Numbered from the stretch's first letter, positions 1-8,074 are shown. The stretch: DNA of 12,452 nucleotides from Oehlia diaphana (GCA_003833135.1 QZLH01000373.1:12747-25198), one strand, 5' to 3'. The notes: generated by a model from the letters alone, not told the origin. Translations and numbers: made by a program.

Positions 1-298
1 GTGATTCGATAAAAAAATTTTGTAAAAAAAATTCTAATAAATGAATCTTTAAAAGAAATGTATATTAGGTGTATTTTGGTCTATTCTGCAAGTTTACTTA
101 GTATGTCATAGATGGTTTTGAATGTTATTTTTGAGTTATTTAACAATCTTTTTTTTTGCTTTTTTTTTCGTTAAATTTTAACATTAAATGATCAGCATAA
201 AAATTTACTTTTTTTGGAAATTGTGTTCAAACACATAGTGTACAAATAGAAATCGTCTTTTTTTTAATATTTTAATAAAAATCCTGAAAATTTTTAGG
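1..298. other. AT-rich sequence with a diverged copy of a repeat also at 11796-11890
   Basis: No coding frame is apparent. Bases from about 47 to 135 resemble the sequence right of the LINE (about 11796-11890): both run CTTTAAAA, then ATGTA, GTATTTT, CT(A/G)CAA and TTTACTTA in the same order. The identity is only moderate, so this is an old repeat family rather than a recent duplication. Confidence 0.45.
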
Positions 299-301
299 TT
301 T

Positions 302-397
302 CAGTTCAGGTCAGGTTAAACAGATAACCTGATATAACCTGATCTGACCTGAACTGAAAAAAAATTTCAGGTCAGGTTTATCAATTAACCTGACCTG
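302..397. repeat. Two CAGGTCAGGT-type inverted repeats (hairpins)
   Basis: The first hairpin pairs CAGTTCAGGTCAGGTTA at 302-318 with its complement at 335-356, with a 5-base interruption in the right arm. The second is a perfect 11-bp stem, CAGGTCAGGTT (368-378) with AACCTGACCTG (387-397), around an 8-base loop. Further ACCTGACC copies follow to about 405. The repeated 5-bp step CAGGT/ACCTG suggests a short satellite that was inverted and duplicated. No function is visible. Confidence 0.75.
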
Positions 398-467
398 ACC
401 TGACCCATTTGGAACTCTAGAATTAATTTTTTTTAATTTTATTTTAATTTTTTTTTCTATTTTGTAG

Positions 468-1316
468 GTTTTGGCTTTCAGTTATTGTGCTTTGGATATA
501 TGAGTGAGTTTTGGAGTGATAACTTTGAAACTTTTTTTAAAAAAAATTACTTTTTTAATTAGTTTTTAAATTTTTTTTCTTCTATATTGTAGGTTTCAAC
601 TTTCAGTTCTTGAGTTTTGGATAGGTGAGTTTTGAAGCTTTGTTTTCTTTACAAAACTTTAAAAATAAGTTTTTAATTTATTTATTTAATTTTTTTATTC
701 TGTAGGTATCGGTTGTGATATTCTTGGGCTTTGGATAGGTGAGTTTCAAAATTTTCAAAACTTTTTAATAAAACTTTCCTTTTTTGTAGGTATTCACTTT
801 GAACTTATATTGAATAGATCAGGTAAGTTTCTATTTTGAAATTATTTTTTTTATCGAAGAAACTTTAACTAATCATTTCTTCTTTTTTTTGTAGGTTTTC
901 ACTTCGAATTTTATTGGATGGGTAAGTTTTGAGTTTTTCAAAACTTCAGTTTTTATTATTATTAAAGAAATGAACTAAACGTTTCTTTTTTTACAAATTG
1001 GAAGTAAGTTTCAAATATATTTCAAAACTTTAATTTTTTTTTATTAAAGAAATATTAAACTAATTGTTTCTTCTTTTTTTTTTTGTAGATTTCCCCTTTG
1101 GACTTTATTGATTGGTAAGTTTCAAATTTTTGAAACTTATTTTTTTTATTAAAGAAACAAACTAACTGTTTCTTTACTTTTTTTTTGTAGGTTTCCCCTT
1201 CAGATTTTATCAGATCAGGTAAGTTTCTTTTGAAACCAATTTTTTTATTTAAAAAATAGGTTACTAACCATTTCCTTCTTTTTTTTGTAGGTCTTCACAG
1301 ATTTTTATCAGGTTAG
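468..1316 (+). other. Tandem array of eight candidate micro-exons separated by short introns
   Basis: Repeats of about 80-125 bp each carry a pyrimidine tract, a TAG acceptor, a 26-36 nt segment and a GTGAGT or GTAAGT donor. Candidate exons are 468-503, 593-624, 706-738, 790-822, 895-921, 1089-1114, 1191-1218 and 1291-1316. Introns from 823 onward also have a CTAAY-like branch site 20-30 nt before the acceptor, including a perfect TACTAAC at 1262-1268. The exons share a core like TTCACTTTGAATTTTATTGGATAG. If spliced in order, exons 1-5 stay open in one frame. The last three stay open in another and would end at TGA 1318-1320 if the final donor is unused. The frames do not join across the damaged unit near 980-1010. 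No start codon, signal peptide or promoter was found, so it may be a coding repeat gene, a non-coding spliced transcript or a remnant. Confidence 0.6.
922..1088 (+). other. Degenerate micro-exon unit without acceptor
   Basis: Between exons 895-921 and 1089-1114 a unit retains its branch-like ACTAAA, pyrimidine tract and GTAAGT donor (1004-1009). Its TAG acceptor and most of the exon are missing: TTTTTTTACAAATTGGAA runs straight into the donor. Splicing could skip it as one 167-nt intron. The frame carried from exons 1-5 would then meet a TGA inside the next exon. Confidence 0.55.
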
Positions 1317-1361
1317 GTGAGGATGATGGGTGGATGATAGATGGTGGATGGTGGATGGTGT
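1317..1361 (+). repeat. GGATGGT-type microsatellite
   Basis: Imperfect tandem copies of GGATGGT and GATGAT occupy the bases just after the last micro-exon. The last candidate donor (GTGAGG at 1317) is the weakest of the array and merges into this repeat. Confidence 0.7.
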
Positions 1362-2182
1362 ACAGTATATAGATGATAGATAGCTATATATTAATTTAAT
1401 ATGTAATTTTTAATAAAATGAATTAATAAAATTTAATTAATAAATTATTATAAAATTAGAATCAGCTAAATGTACAAAATCGGTAATAATAATTATTATG
1501 TTTATTAACAATCATCTTGATTTTACTAATTTGTTGCCAATTTCTACTGATCGATTTGTTAACAAGTGACAGGCGTTATGGTGCAAATCATCCATAAAAT
1601 TATTTGCTGATTTTTTTGGTACTGATCAGCTGAGGTCAGACCAAATTTCGTCCAACATTCGGCAATTTAAAATTTTGCTGAAATGGACTATTCTGACCAG
1701 TGTCAATGTCTTCACCTAATTTATTAATAGGATTATATGACTTCCTTACTGCTTTATAATACAGCTCTTCTAGAAGAAAAGATAGCATTAATTAGTCAAA
1801 ATAACAGTTGCAATTTAGTTTGTTGAACTGGTATTATTGCTTACTTGGCGATATCCAAGATATTAGATTTATTTCTACAGTTTCATATTTTCTGCAAGTT
1901 TTGTTTAAAAGATTTATAGCTATTGTAATGAAAATAAGCCAACCTTTTATTTAAAAAAAATTGTATTTCTTGGTATTTGGTAATGTAGACATGAAAAGAA
2001 AGAAAGAAAGCTTAAATAATAGCTTAAATAATATGTGATAAATATGTAAATAGATCAGTTGCCACAAACTGCGCCATATGTAACAAAATCACATGCTTAA
2101 AAATCACATGCCCAAGCTTTTTTTGATGGTGTTACTGGGGAAGATGTTTAAGTCACTAAATCTGAGGTTTCAGCAAAGATTA
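1362..2182. other. Intergenic stretch with one imperfect hairpin
   Basis: No frame of note. GGTCAGA at 1634-1640 pairs with TCTGACC at 1692-1698, with inner pairing TCCA/TGGA and TTCGGCAA/TTGCTGAA (one mismatch). This gives an imperfect hairpin of about 65 bp. A short AAAG run and a direct GCTTAAATAATA pair lie near 1995-2035. Nothing else is supportable. Confidence 0.4.
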
Positions 2183-2340
2183 ATTCATATATCAACAACA
2201 TATTCAAAATATATTATTCATATATCAACAACATATTCAAATATATTATTTTTATATCAACAATAGTATTCAAAATATGTTATTATTCATATATCAACAG
2301 CATATTTGAAATATATTAACAACGTATTCAAAATATTCAC
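2183..2340. repeat. Tandem repeat, about 33-bp period
   Basis: Four copies of a unit starting ATTCATATATCAACAACATA lie at 2183-2215, 2216-2247, 2248-2284 and 2285-2317. A partial copy follows to 2340. The first two copies differ by one deleted A; later copies carry small insertions and substitutions. Confidence 0.85.
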
Positions 2341-2347
2341 TATATCA

Positions 2348-2508
2348 TTAGTTTAAGTACATGTTTTAACATACTCAAAAATATTGTAAAATTATTTTAT
2401 TCATATTACAAAAATATTTATTACATTATATTAGTTTAAGTTTAAATTTCAACATAATTAAAAATATTATAACATTATTTTATTAATATTACAAACATAT
2501 TGCATATA
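2348..2508. repeat. Direct repeat, 83-bp period, two diverged copies
   Basis: TTAGTTTAAG begins a unit at 2348 and again at 2431. In both, a CAACATA-like or AACATAC-like block, AAAAATATT, ATTATTTTATT and ATATTACAAA follow in the same order. It adjoins the 33-bp array and may share its expansion history. Confidence 0.65.
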
Positions 2509-2602
2509 TTAAAATATATAGAACATATATATACCATCTGTTAGTAACATGAAGTGATTATGTCTAACATATTTTGTGAAAACCAGGGGTTTCTGCAAAG
2601 TA

Positions 2603-2674
2603 TTTGACATGTTTATTAGGCTCGACATGTTAATCATGTTCGGCATATTAATTATGTTCGACATGTTATTCATG
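2603..2674. repeat. 18-bp tandem repeat, four copies
   Basis: Units of exactly 18 bp lie at 2603-2620, 2621-2638, 2639-2656 and 2657-2674, with consensus TTCGACATGTTAATCATG. Each contains the self-complementary ACATGT or a one-base variant. No reading frame or binding function can be assigned. Confidence 0.8.
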
Positions 2675-2888
2675 TTAAACATCGATCAATTTCGGAGTGG
2701 CACATGATGATCACATGACAGTAGCCGGAATGATGCTTCGCCATCATAATAGTGTTAAGGTATTTATTGATTTCACTTACAATGTCACAAAAAAATCTGA
2801 GATGTGCGAAAATATATAATTTATCGTCATTGAAATAATCGTTTATCGTCTGCAGTATTATTTATTTCTATAATTTTATCATGTTTGG
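2675..2888. other. Intergenic stretch, no feature seen
   Basis: There is a small GC-richer patch around 2695-2745 (CACATGATGATCACATGAC, then GCCGG), which looks like part of an interspersed repeat. No second copy was found in this window. Confidence 0.3.
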
Positions 2889-3078
2889 TTACCCTATAAA
2901 AATGAAATGTGTTAAATTTTGTTCATATGTAAAAAACGTCTAAAAAAGCACCATTTTGTCCGATTTATGTCTTATTACAAAAAAACAAAAATTAAACAAA
3001 ATGGTGCTTTTTTAGACATTTATAACACATGAGCACAAATATTAAACAACTTTAACTCATTTCGTTTTTATAGGGTTA
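2889..3078. mobile_element. MITE-like element with terminal and internal inverted repeats
   Basis: The left end CCCTATAAAAATGAAATG (from 2892) matches the complement of the right end (to 3075) over about 25 positions with two mismatches. Internally, 2938-2959 is a perfect 22-bp inverted match to 2996-3017, so the element can fold into a long hairpin with a short A-rich loop. Both ends are bordered by TTA (2889-2891 and 3076-3078), which would suit a 3-bp target duplication of the PIF/Harbinger TWA type; a TA duplication of Tc1/mariner type is also possible. There is no coding capacity, so it is non-autonomous. Confidence 0.7.
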
Positions 3079-3381
3079 GTTTATCCATATTATTAAAACT
3101 ATCACGATCTTTCATATTATGTACTTCATAGACAATCTATCTATAGTATAAGTTTTTAGAATGAATTAGTTGAAAATCTACTAAGAGGAGGTTTAGAACC
3201 AAACAAATAATGAGAAAAAGCTTGACAAATGCTTCTGATTAACTTCCCCTTACGGTTATGGTTGATAATAAATAAAAAAAGATATAGATATATAACCTTA
3301 CTATGCCCACCAAAAATTTTATTTTTTACGGAATTGTCGAAATAAAATAACAAAACGTAATATTATAAATCTAATACCAAT
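3079..3381. promoter_or_regulatory. Upstream region of the secreted-protein gene
   Basis: No gene is seen here. A TATATAAC motif lies about 90 nt before the ATG at 3382, at a plausible TATA distance. A second TATAAAT (3364-3370) is only about 12 nt before the ATG. Neither can be called functional from sequence alone. Confidence 0.25.
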
Positions 3382-3819
3382 ATGAGAACTCAAAGCTTTT
3401 ACCTTCTTACCGCTATTTTCATGTTTTTCTACATGACATTTGTTCCGGTCATTGAAGGTAAAGTTCTTACATTCGATATTTTTTCCATTTTCTTTTTCTA
3501 ATAATTCGACATTTTGGTTTGTTATATAGCATATAGTGCCATCATAGATTTAGATATGAATGCTGGTGCTTGTAGAATTTGGATAGAAGATTCAAATCAT
3601 AACCGTATAGCTGGTGACGGAAAAGGAGATTACCATGCTTGTGATGGAATTGGTGACTATAAAGAAATTGATTTTCCAGATCAAGAGTACTATGTAGTTG
3701 CGAAAGTTCAATTTACTGCTAGGAAACAGAAAGTCCGAGGTCCTTTCAATGACAATAGCTGTTTTCGTATACATGGAAATTCTGATTTTTATTTTGATCA
3801 ATATGACTGTACATCTTAA
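3382..3819 (+). CDS. Small secreted cysteine-containing protein, two exons (candidate effector)
   Basis: Exon 1 is 3382-3457, the intron is 3458-3529 (72 nt, GTAAAG donor, CTAAT branch-like site, ATAG acceptor), and exon 2 is 3530-3819. Splicing joins G to CA in frame and gives 121 residues. Residues 1-26 look like a signal peptide: MRTQ start, hydrophobic core YLLTAIFMFFYMTFV, and cleavage plausible after IEA. The mature part of about 95 residues is acidic, with Cys40, Cys63, Cys103 and Cys119, enough for two disulfides. A Gly/Asp-rich stretch DSNHNRIAGDGKGD (46-59) faintly recalls a calcium-loop pattern, without proof. The alternative unspliced ATG at 3514 lies inside the intron and would lose the signal peptide. 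AATAAA at 3961-3966 may be the polyadenylation signal. I do not recognise the family; secretion is inferred and the function unknown. Confidence 0.75.
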
Positions 3820-4528
3820 ATGTTATTATGTCATTAAGTTATTATCCCATCTGTATTACAGTATATTGAAGACGTGAATCAATTAAATTATTTCTCTAGT
3901 TTCTATTATTTTTATATATTCTTATTTATTATACTTTTTATTATTTAATGTTCAGTTCATAATAAAATAAAAAGATTATTAAAATTCAAAAGCATGCGTA
4001 TTAATTAATGATAAAGCGACCGCCAATAAATATTCTTCTTTATAATCAATATGTAAATAAAAAATGGAAGAATTAAAAGAATTCAAAAAAGAATTAATGA
4101 ATACTTTTTACACTACAATTTTTTATTATGATAAATGTTAGTTTTAGTGAAATGTATCCCACATTTTTTCCAAATCAAATTATGAAATATGTAACTTTGT
4201 GTTGGTATATAGTATTGATTATAAATCGCAAAATTTTAAATTTTAATTAGTTTTATTGATAATAAAATATAATAATTTTGATTCAAAAAAATATCATTCA
4301 AAACGAAATTATTGAACAATTTGAATTAGAAAAAAGTGCATTAATTGAATTTGTTCAAAATTTTTTAGAAAAAAGTTCAATTTAAATTTATTTAGCATTT
4401 CAAAGTTTAAAGTTATAAAAGAAAACAAAGTAATACTACTAACAGTAAATAATTTTATTCCTTATTTATCTAGTAGATGATTTTTATTTTATCTCGTTGT
4501 TTATTAATTTTTTTTTTTTTTTACTTAC
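3820..4528. other. AT-rich intergenic stretch with doubtful short frames
   Basis: Two short plus-strand frames read like protein but lack support. One is 4064-4141 (starts MEELKEFKKELMNTF, about 25 codons). The other ends at the TAA near 4382-4384 and includes the peptide FELEKSALIEFVQNFLEKSS. Both could be fragments of decayed genes or chance, and neither has a convincing start or splice context. Confidence 0.25.
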
Positions 4529-4700
4529 TTTTTCGTGAAGATTTCGGCGAAATGTACCGTAACCTGATTTTTGATGAATACTTAAATGAATTTCTATTTT
4601 TGTATCGCATAATCGTCCTATTTTACGATATTCGCATAAGTTCCATATGCCGTAATTAATCCCAATGATAAGTATAGTAAATGCCCCGAAGAGCACAATA
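4529..4700 (-). pseudogene. Possible internal exon or gene remnant with a hydrophobic segment
   Basis: On the minus strand a frame of 57 codons is bounded by TTTTTTTTAG (ending at 4701) and a perfect GTAAGT donor (4528-4523). It is 172 nt long, entering after one base and leaving on a codon boundary. The peptide starts with a hydrophobic stretch (VLFGAFTILIIGINYGIW) that could span a membrane. A charged part ending FRRNLHEK follows. Base composition is less AT-rich than the surroundings. I could not find a matching exon on either side: upstream minus-strand frames have stops, and downstream is AT-rich. It is therefore most likely a fragment; the family is not recognised. Confidence 0.3.
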
Positions 4701-4839
4701 CTAAAAAAAACTCATATCTGATTTGCATAAACACTATGGAATGGAAAATCATGCAACATTCGTCCATTTCTATCGTAAACGGTTGACTAAAGTATCCTCA
4801 ATGTATCGTATCCCCCCTTTTTAATAAAAAAAAGGCACA

Positions 4840-4953
4840 TTTTCTCTTGAAATAAAACATCAGGTTGGTGATTTATTTGATGATTGGAATTCTGTTCATA
4901 TTGCAGTTGAAGCATATGAAACAGTTACATTATTTAAAAGATTTAAAATTTGA
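4840..4953 (+). pseudogene. Possible FAR1/MULE-type DNA-binding domain remnant
   Basis: A 37-codon frame reads FSLEIKHQVGDLFDDW, then NSVHIAVEAYE, and ends at TGA 4951-4953 after FKRFKI. The spacing of DLFDDW..SV..AV.AY resembles the N-terminal part of FAR1-type domains of Mutator-like transposases as I remember them from this fungal group. No start codon lies upstream before a stop at 4825, and the cysteine/histidine part of the domain is absent. It abuts the inverted-repeat element that starts near 4966. The call rests on pattern memory and is weak. Confidence 0.22.
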
Positions 4954-4965
4954 ACGCATTTGAAC

Positions 4966-5154
4966 GCACCCCTCTTTTTTGGAAATTTTTAAATTAGTAA
5001 ATTTGTCGATCATTAATGATCACGTTATGATCAGAAAATTTACTTATCGCAATGTATATCATTCACTTGGTGGTGTATATTTACAATTTGGAAATACGAC
5101 ATTTAATGATCGAAAACAATTAAACTATTTTAATAATTTCCAAAAAGGGGGCGA
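4966..5154. mobile_element. Small inverted-repeat element (about 190 bp)
   Basis: The left end GCACCCCTCTTTTTTGGAAA (from 4966) matches the complement of the right end TTTCCAAAAAGGGGGCGAG (to 5154), allowing small indels in the T and C runs. AAATTTTTAAA/TTTAATAATTT extend the pairing inward. There is no coding capacity. A related left-end-like sequence occurs at about 8199-8270: GCATCCCCCCTTTTGGTAA, then AGTAAAT.TGTC.ATCATT and ATCACGT. This suggests a dispersed family. A direct TGAACGCA doublet lies just outside at 4951-4968. Confidence 0.5.
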
Positions 5155-5604
5155 GTAATATAGTACAAGGTAGTACAAGGTTAACCCCTGAAATTTGTAT
5201 TATACCCGGATTTTTTTTTTATGGAGTAACTCACAGTCCGTGATCGGGGGTCATTTGTATTACATTTATTTGTTTTAATATCAACTTATCCAATTTTATT
5301 TATTAATAAATGCAAAGAACGCAAATATATTCCCAGTAAAATGTCATCATATGAAAATTGTACAATTTTTATATTTTAAATTTATAACTATTATTTATTA
5401 TATTCATTTAAACAAAATTCGTACAATTTTTTCAATATTTTTAAATTCATATGAAACTTATAATTTTGTACTAATTTGTAGCATAAATCTTTAATTAATC
5501 ATTCATTGCTTTCACTATTGTTAAGATTTTCATCTACTTTTTGTCAACAACTTTTGTGTAGTTGAAAAAATAATTATATTGATTTTCAGACTACTTTCGT
5601 AATG
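5155..5604. other. Intergenic stretch, no gene seen
   Basis: It contains a tandem 10-bp TAGTACAAGG pair (5161-5180) and a partial direct repeat of ATTTGTATTA (5192-5201 and 5253-5262). The latter lies in a slightly GC-richer patch with ACCCCTG and CGGGGGTCA. The remainder is AT-rich without frames or RNA-like structure that I can support. Confidence 0.35.
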
Positions 5605-5835
5605 ATTTTCGCGTAGTTAAACCCACTATCCCCTAAAGTGTTTTGCGCCTAAATTTGCACGCAATTTTTAAAAATAATGTTTCATTATTAAATAAAATAA
5701 ACTTATTAATAATTGAGGTGGTCTAAATTTTTTTTATGTTAAAAGTCAAAATCATATTTAATTTATAAAATAAATTTGACGTCCAATCATGAAATTAACT
5801 AGTGATACAACCAAATTTAGTAATGATATTCATTT

Positions 5836-6160
5836 TTAAAATTTGCCGATCGGAAAAATATACCATATATAAAAATAAAAATTGACGTTCTAAACATACT
5901 TTTTACTATTAAGTAAAGTTGTAGAGAAGATGAAATTACATGTAATATATAATTTTGATAGCTTTATAATAAGTACATACCTAGTTTATTTTCAGAAATC
6001 TTAAAAAAAAATACATAATTTAGAAATTTTAATATGAAAAATATTTGTTAAAAAAGAAATAATATTTTTCCAATAAAATTACTTATGTTTTCTAAGTAAA
6101 ATAAAAAAAAAATAGCAGGTTATTTAGTGTAGTTTATCGTATATAACAGTTTAAAGATAA
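5836..6160. repeat. Internal repeat copy 1 (most diverged)
   Basis: This copy shares ordered blocks with the two copies downstream: a GCCGATCGG-like block replacing CCGTCGGCAA, then TTCTAAAC.T.CTTTTT, AGTTGTAGAG, GATGAAAT.AC.T, and ATGTTTTCTA.G.AAA with a run of A. Similarity is clear in order but low in identity. Confidence 0.55.
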
Positions 6161-6484
6161 AATATAAAAAATAATACCAAAATTTTATCATGTAGAAATA
6201 TCCAATTATTTTATCATCCAGTGGTCGTACAAGATTGTACAATAGTTAATTAGGATTCATCTCATCAAGGCGCATCCAATGGTACTAGTTATATATTCAT
6301 AACATTAATATACAACAAGTAATAGTAGTATAACTTTTTATTGATAATTTACTATTTATTGATGTTAGTGACATAAAAATACTGTTATTTGATTCATGAT
6401 GTGATAAATCCAAAAACTTTAATTAATTTTTATGATTACTTAATGGCAAGTAATTATTATTTATGGTTTTTTAAAGTTTTAGGC

Positions 6485-6864
6485 AAATTTGCCACACAAT
6501 TTTTTTTATAATTTAACCGTCGGCAATTTTTGTCTATATGTAAAGCTTAAATCGGCCTTCCAAACCTTCTTTTCAAGCTTAATAAAAGTTGTAGAGCGAG
6601 GTCAAATACGTAAAATATGTAAATTTCAGACTTCTAGAATATATATATGAGAAACACAATGCGATTAACTCTGTAAAATTTCATAAATTTTGTCAATTTT
6701 TACAAATGTAAAAATTCATCTATAAGATAACTATTCCAAAAAATGATTTATATGAAAAAATAATATCTTTAATATAAATATTATGATGTTTTCTATGCAA
6801 AAATAAAAAAAAAATCTAGTTTAATTATTGCAATTTCGCATATATAATTAATTAAACAATGTTT
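6485..6864. repeat. Internal repeat copy 2
   Basis: It aligns nearly throughout with copy 3 at an offset of 383 bp (CGTCGGCAA at 6518 and 6901). Shared blocks include TCTATATGTAAAGC, AAATCGGCCTTC, GTAAATTTCAGACTTCTAG, ATTAACTCTGTAAAATTTCA and GTTTTCTATGCAAAAATAAA. No frame is conserved between copies. Confidence 0.85.
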
Positions 6865-7249
6865 GCAAATTTGCACGCAATTTTTTTTTAATAATTTAAC
6901 CGTCGGCAACTTTTTGTCTATATGTAAAGCCTAAATCGGCCTTCTAAACCTTCTTTTTAAGCTTAATAAATGTTGTGGCGCGAGATGAAATACGTAACAT
7001 ATGTAAATTTCAGACTTCTAGGATATATATATGAGAAACGCGATGTGATTAACTCTGTAAAATTTCACAAATTTTGCCAATTTTTACAAATGCAAAAATT
7101 CATCTATAAGGCAACTATACAAAAAAATGATTTAAATAATAAAATAATATTTTTAACATAATATTCATAATGTTTTCTATGCAAAAATAAAAAAAAAATT
7201 CTAGGTTAATTATTGCAATTTCGCGTATATAATTTAATTAAACAATGTT
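6865..7249. repeat. Internal repeat copy 3
   Basis: This is the second member of the 383-bp-period pair. It begins with GCAAATTTGCACGCAATTTT (6865-6884), the same border sequence found at 5651 and in the right-end palindrome. The 63-codon frame at 6970-7161 is not preserved in copy 2 and is not a gene. Confidence 0.85.
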
Positions 7250-7281
7250 GAAAATTGCGTGCAAATTTGCACGCAATTTTC
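7250..7281. repeat. Perfect 32-bp palindrome
   Basis: All 16 pairs match around the centre AAATTT (7263-7268), with flanks GAAAATTGCGTGC on one side and its complement on the other. The same half-site occurs at 5651-5668 and 6865-6884, and in degenerate form at 6484. It lies at the inner edge of the right terminal repeat and could be a transposase or other protein binding site. Confidence 0.9.
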
Positions 7282-7320
7282 TTATTATTTAAGGGATAAT
7301 GTTTACACTAAAAAAAAATC

Positions 7321-8074
7321 AAAATAAATTTAGAAATTGAAATGTCAATCTACAGTATATAAATCTAGAATTTAATTTTACTGATCAACAAGAAATTGAC
7401 TTATTAGCAGGGAGCTGCCATTCAATTTATTCATTGTGTATAAGACAATAAGAACCATTTAAAGGGGGAAACTAAATAGTAAGCTTTATTTACTAATAAA
7501 TTCACATAAAATAATCGTGATTGGGTATTTTAAACATCAATATGATAATTTCACAATCTAGCCCTATTCTCCTCCTGTAATCTTTCATATTCTTTGATTA
7601 CATTTTTATCCATCTTAAATGGAATTAAGGTCAAAGTATGTAATATAAATAAAAATTATAGATTATTTTAGTGGAGACTGTGAGGTTGAAATAGTTTTTT
7701 TTTATTTACAATTAAAAAAATATTGGTTTATATAATAAAATGATAAAATAATTTTTTATTTTTTCTTGAATGCTTTTATTGTAGTATAACTTGTTATTAA
7801 TAAAAGAAATGAACAATATTAAAATAAATATTATACTAATCATTTAGATAAAAAAATTATCTAATTTAAAAATTAAATTTATTAATTTTCAATTTAACTA
7901 ATTTTATTTTTACCGAATAAAAAATATATTTATCCTAACTAAACAATCATGTGAAACATGTCAAATCATTTATTCGATTATATTACTTGAAAGAACAAAA
8001 AAAATTTTAGCAAAAAAAATACGGTAATTAGGAAAAATAATTATCAATTATTAAAAATAAGAATCAGAAAAAAA
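7321..8074. other. Intergenic stretch with one short minus-strand frame
   Basis: The only coding-like item is a 20-codon minus-strand frame at 7551-7613 reading MDKNVIKEYERLQEENRARL, preceded by TTTAAG, which could be an acceptor. It reads like the charged helical end of a protein but is too short to call. The rest is very AT-rich with nothing supportable. Confidence 0.25.

Larger units (their letters stand above)
5605..7320. mobile_element. Non-autonomous element with imperfect terminal inverted repeats and three internal repeats
   Basis: The left border (GATTTT at 5605, TAGTTAAACCCACTATCCCC at 5614, AAATTTGCACGCAATTTT at 5651-5668) matches, in order, the complement of the right border. That right border is ACGCAATTTT at 7271-7280, AAGGGATAATG at 7291, TTTACACTA to 7310 and AAAATC to 7320. 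This gives imperfect terminal repeats of about 60-70 bp. The interior has three copies of one unit and no coding capacity. Exact ends and a target duplication are unclear. It is probably mobilised in trans, but the superfamily cannot be assigned. Confidence 0.6.

Noticed and set aside
2183..2340. CRISPR-like array
   Set aside because: The 33-bp units are directly adjacent with no unique spacers, and the context is eukaryotic.
3156..3353. Minus-strand 65-codon frame upstream of the secreted-protein gene
   Set aside because: Low-complexity composition, no splice signals, and no recognisable domain; probably chance in AT-rich DNA.
3592..3801. Minus-strand frame of 69 codons opposite the secreted-protein gene
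   Set aside because: It is antisense to exon 2 of a better supported gene and has no splice or protein-like features of its own.
6970..7161. 63-codon frame in repeat copy 3
   Set aside because: The aligned region of repeat copy 2 does not keep the frame, so it is not under coding constraint.
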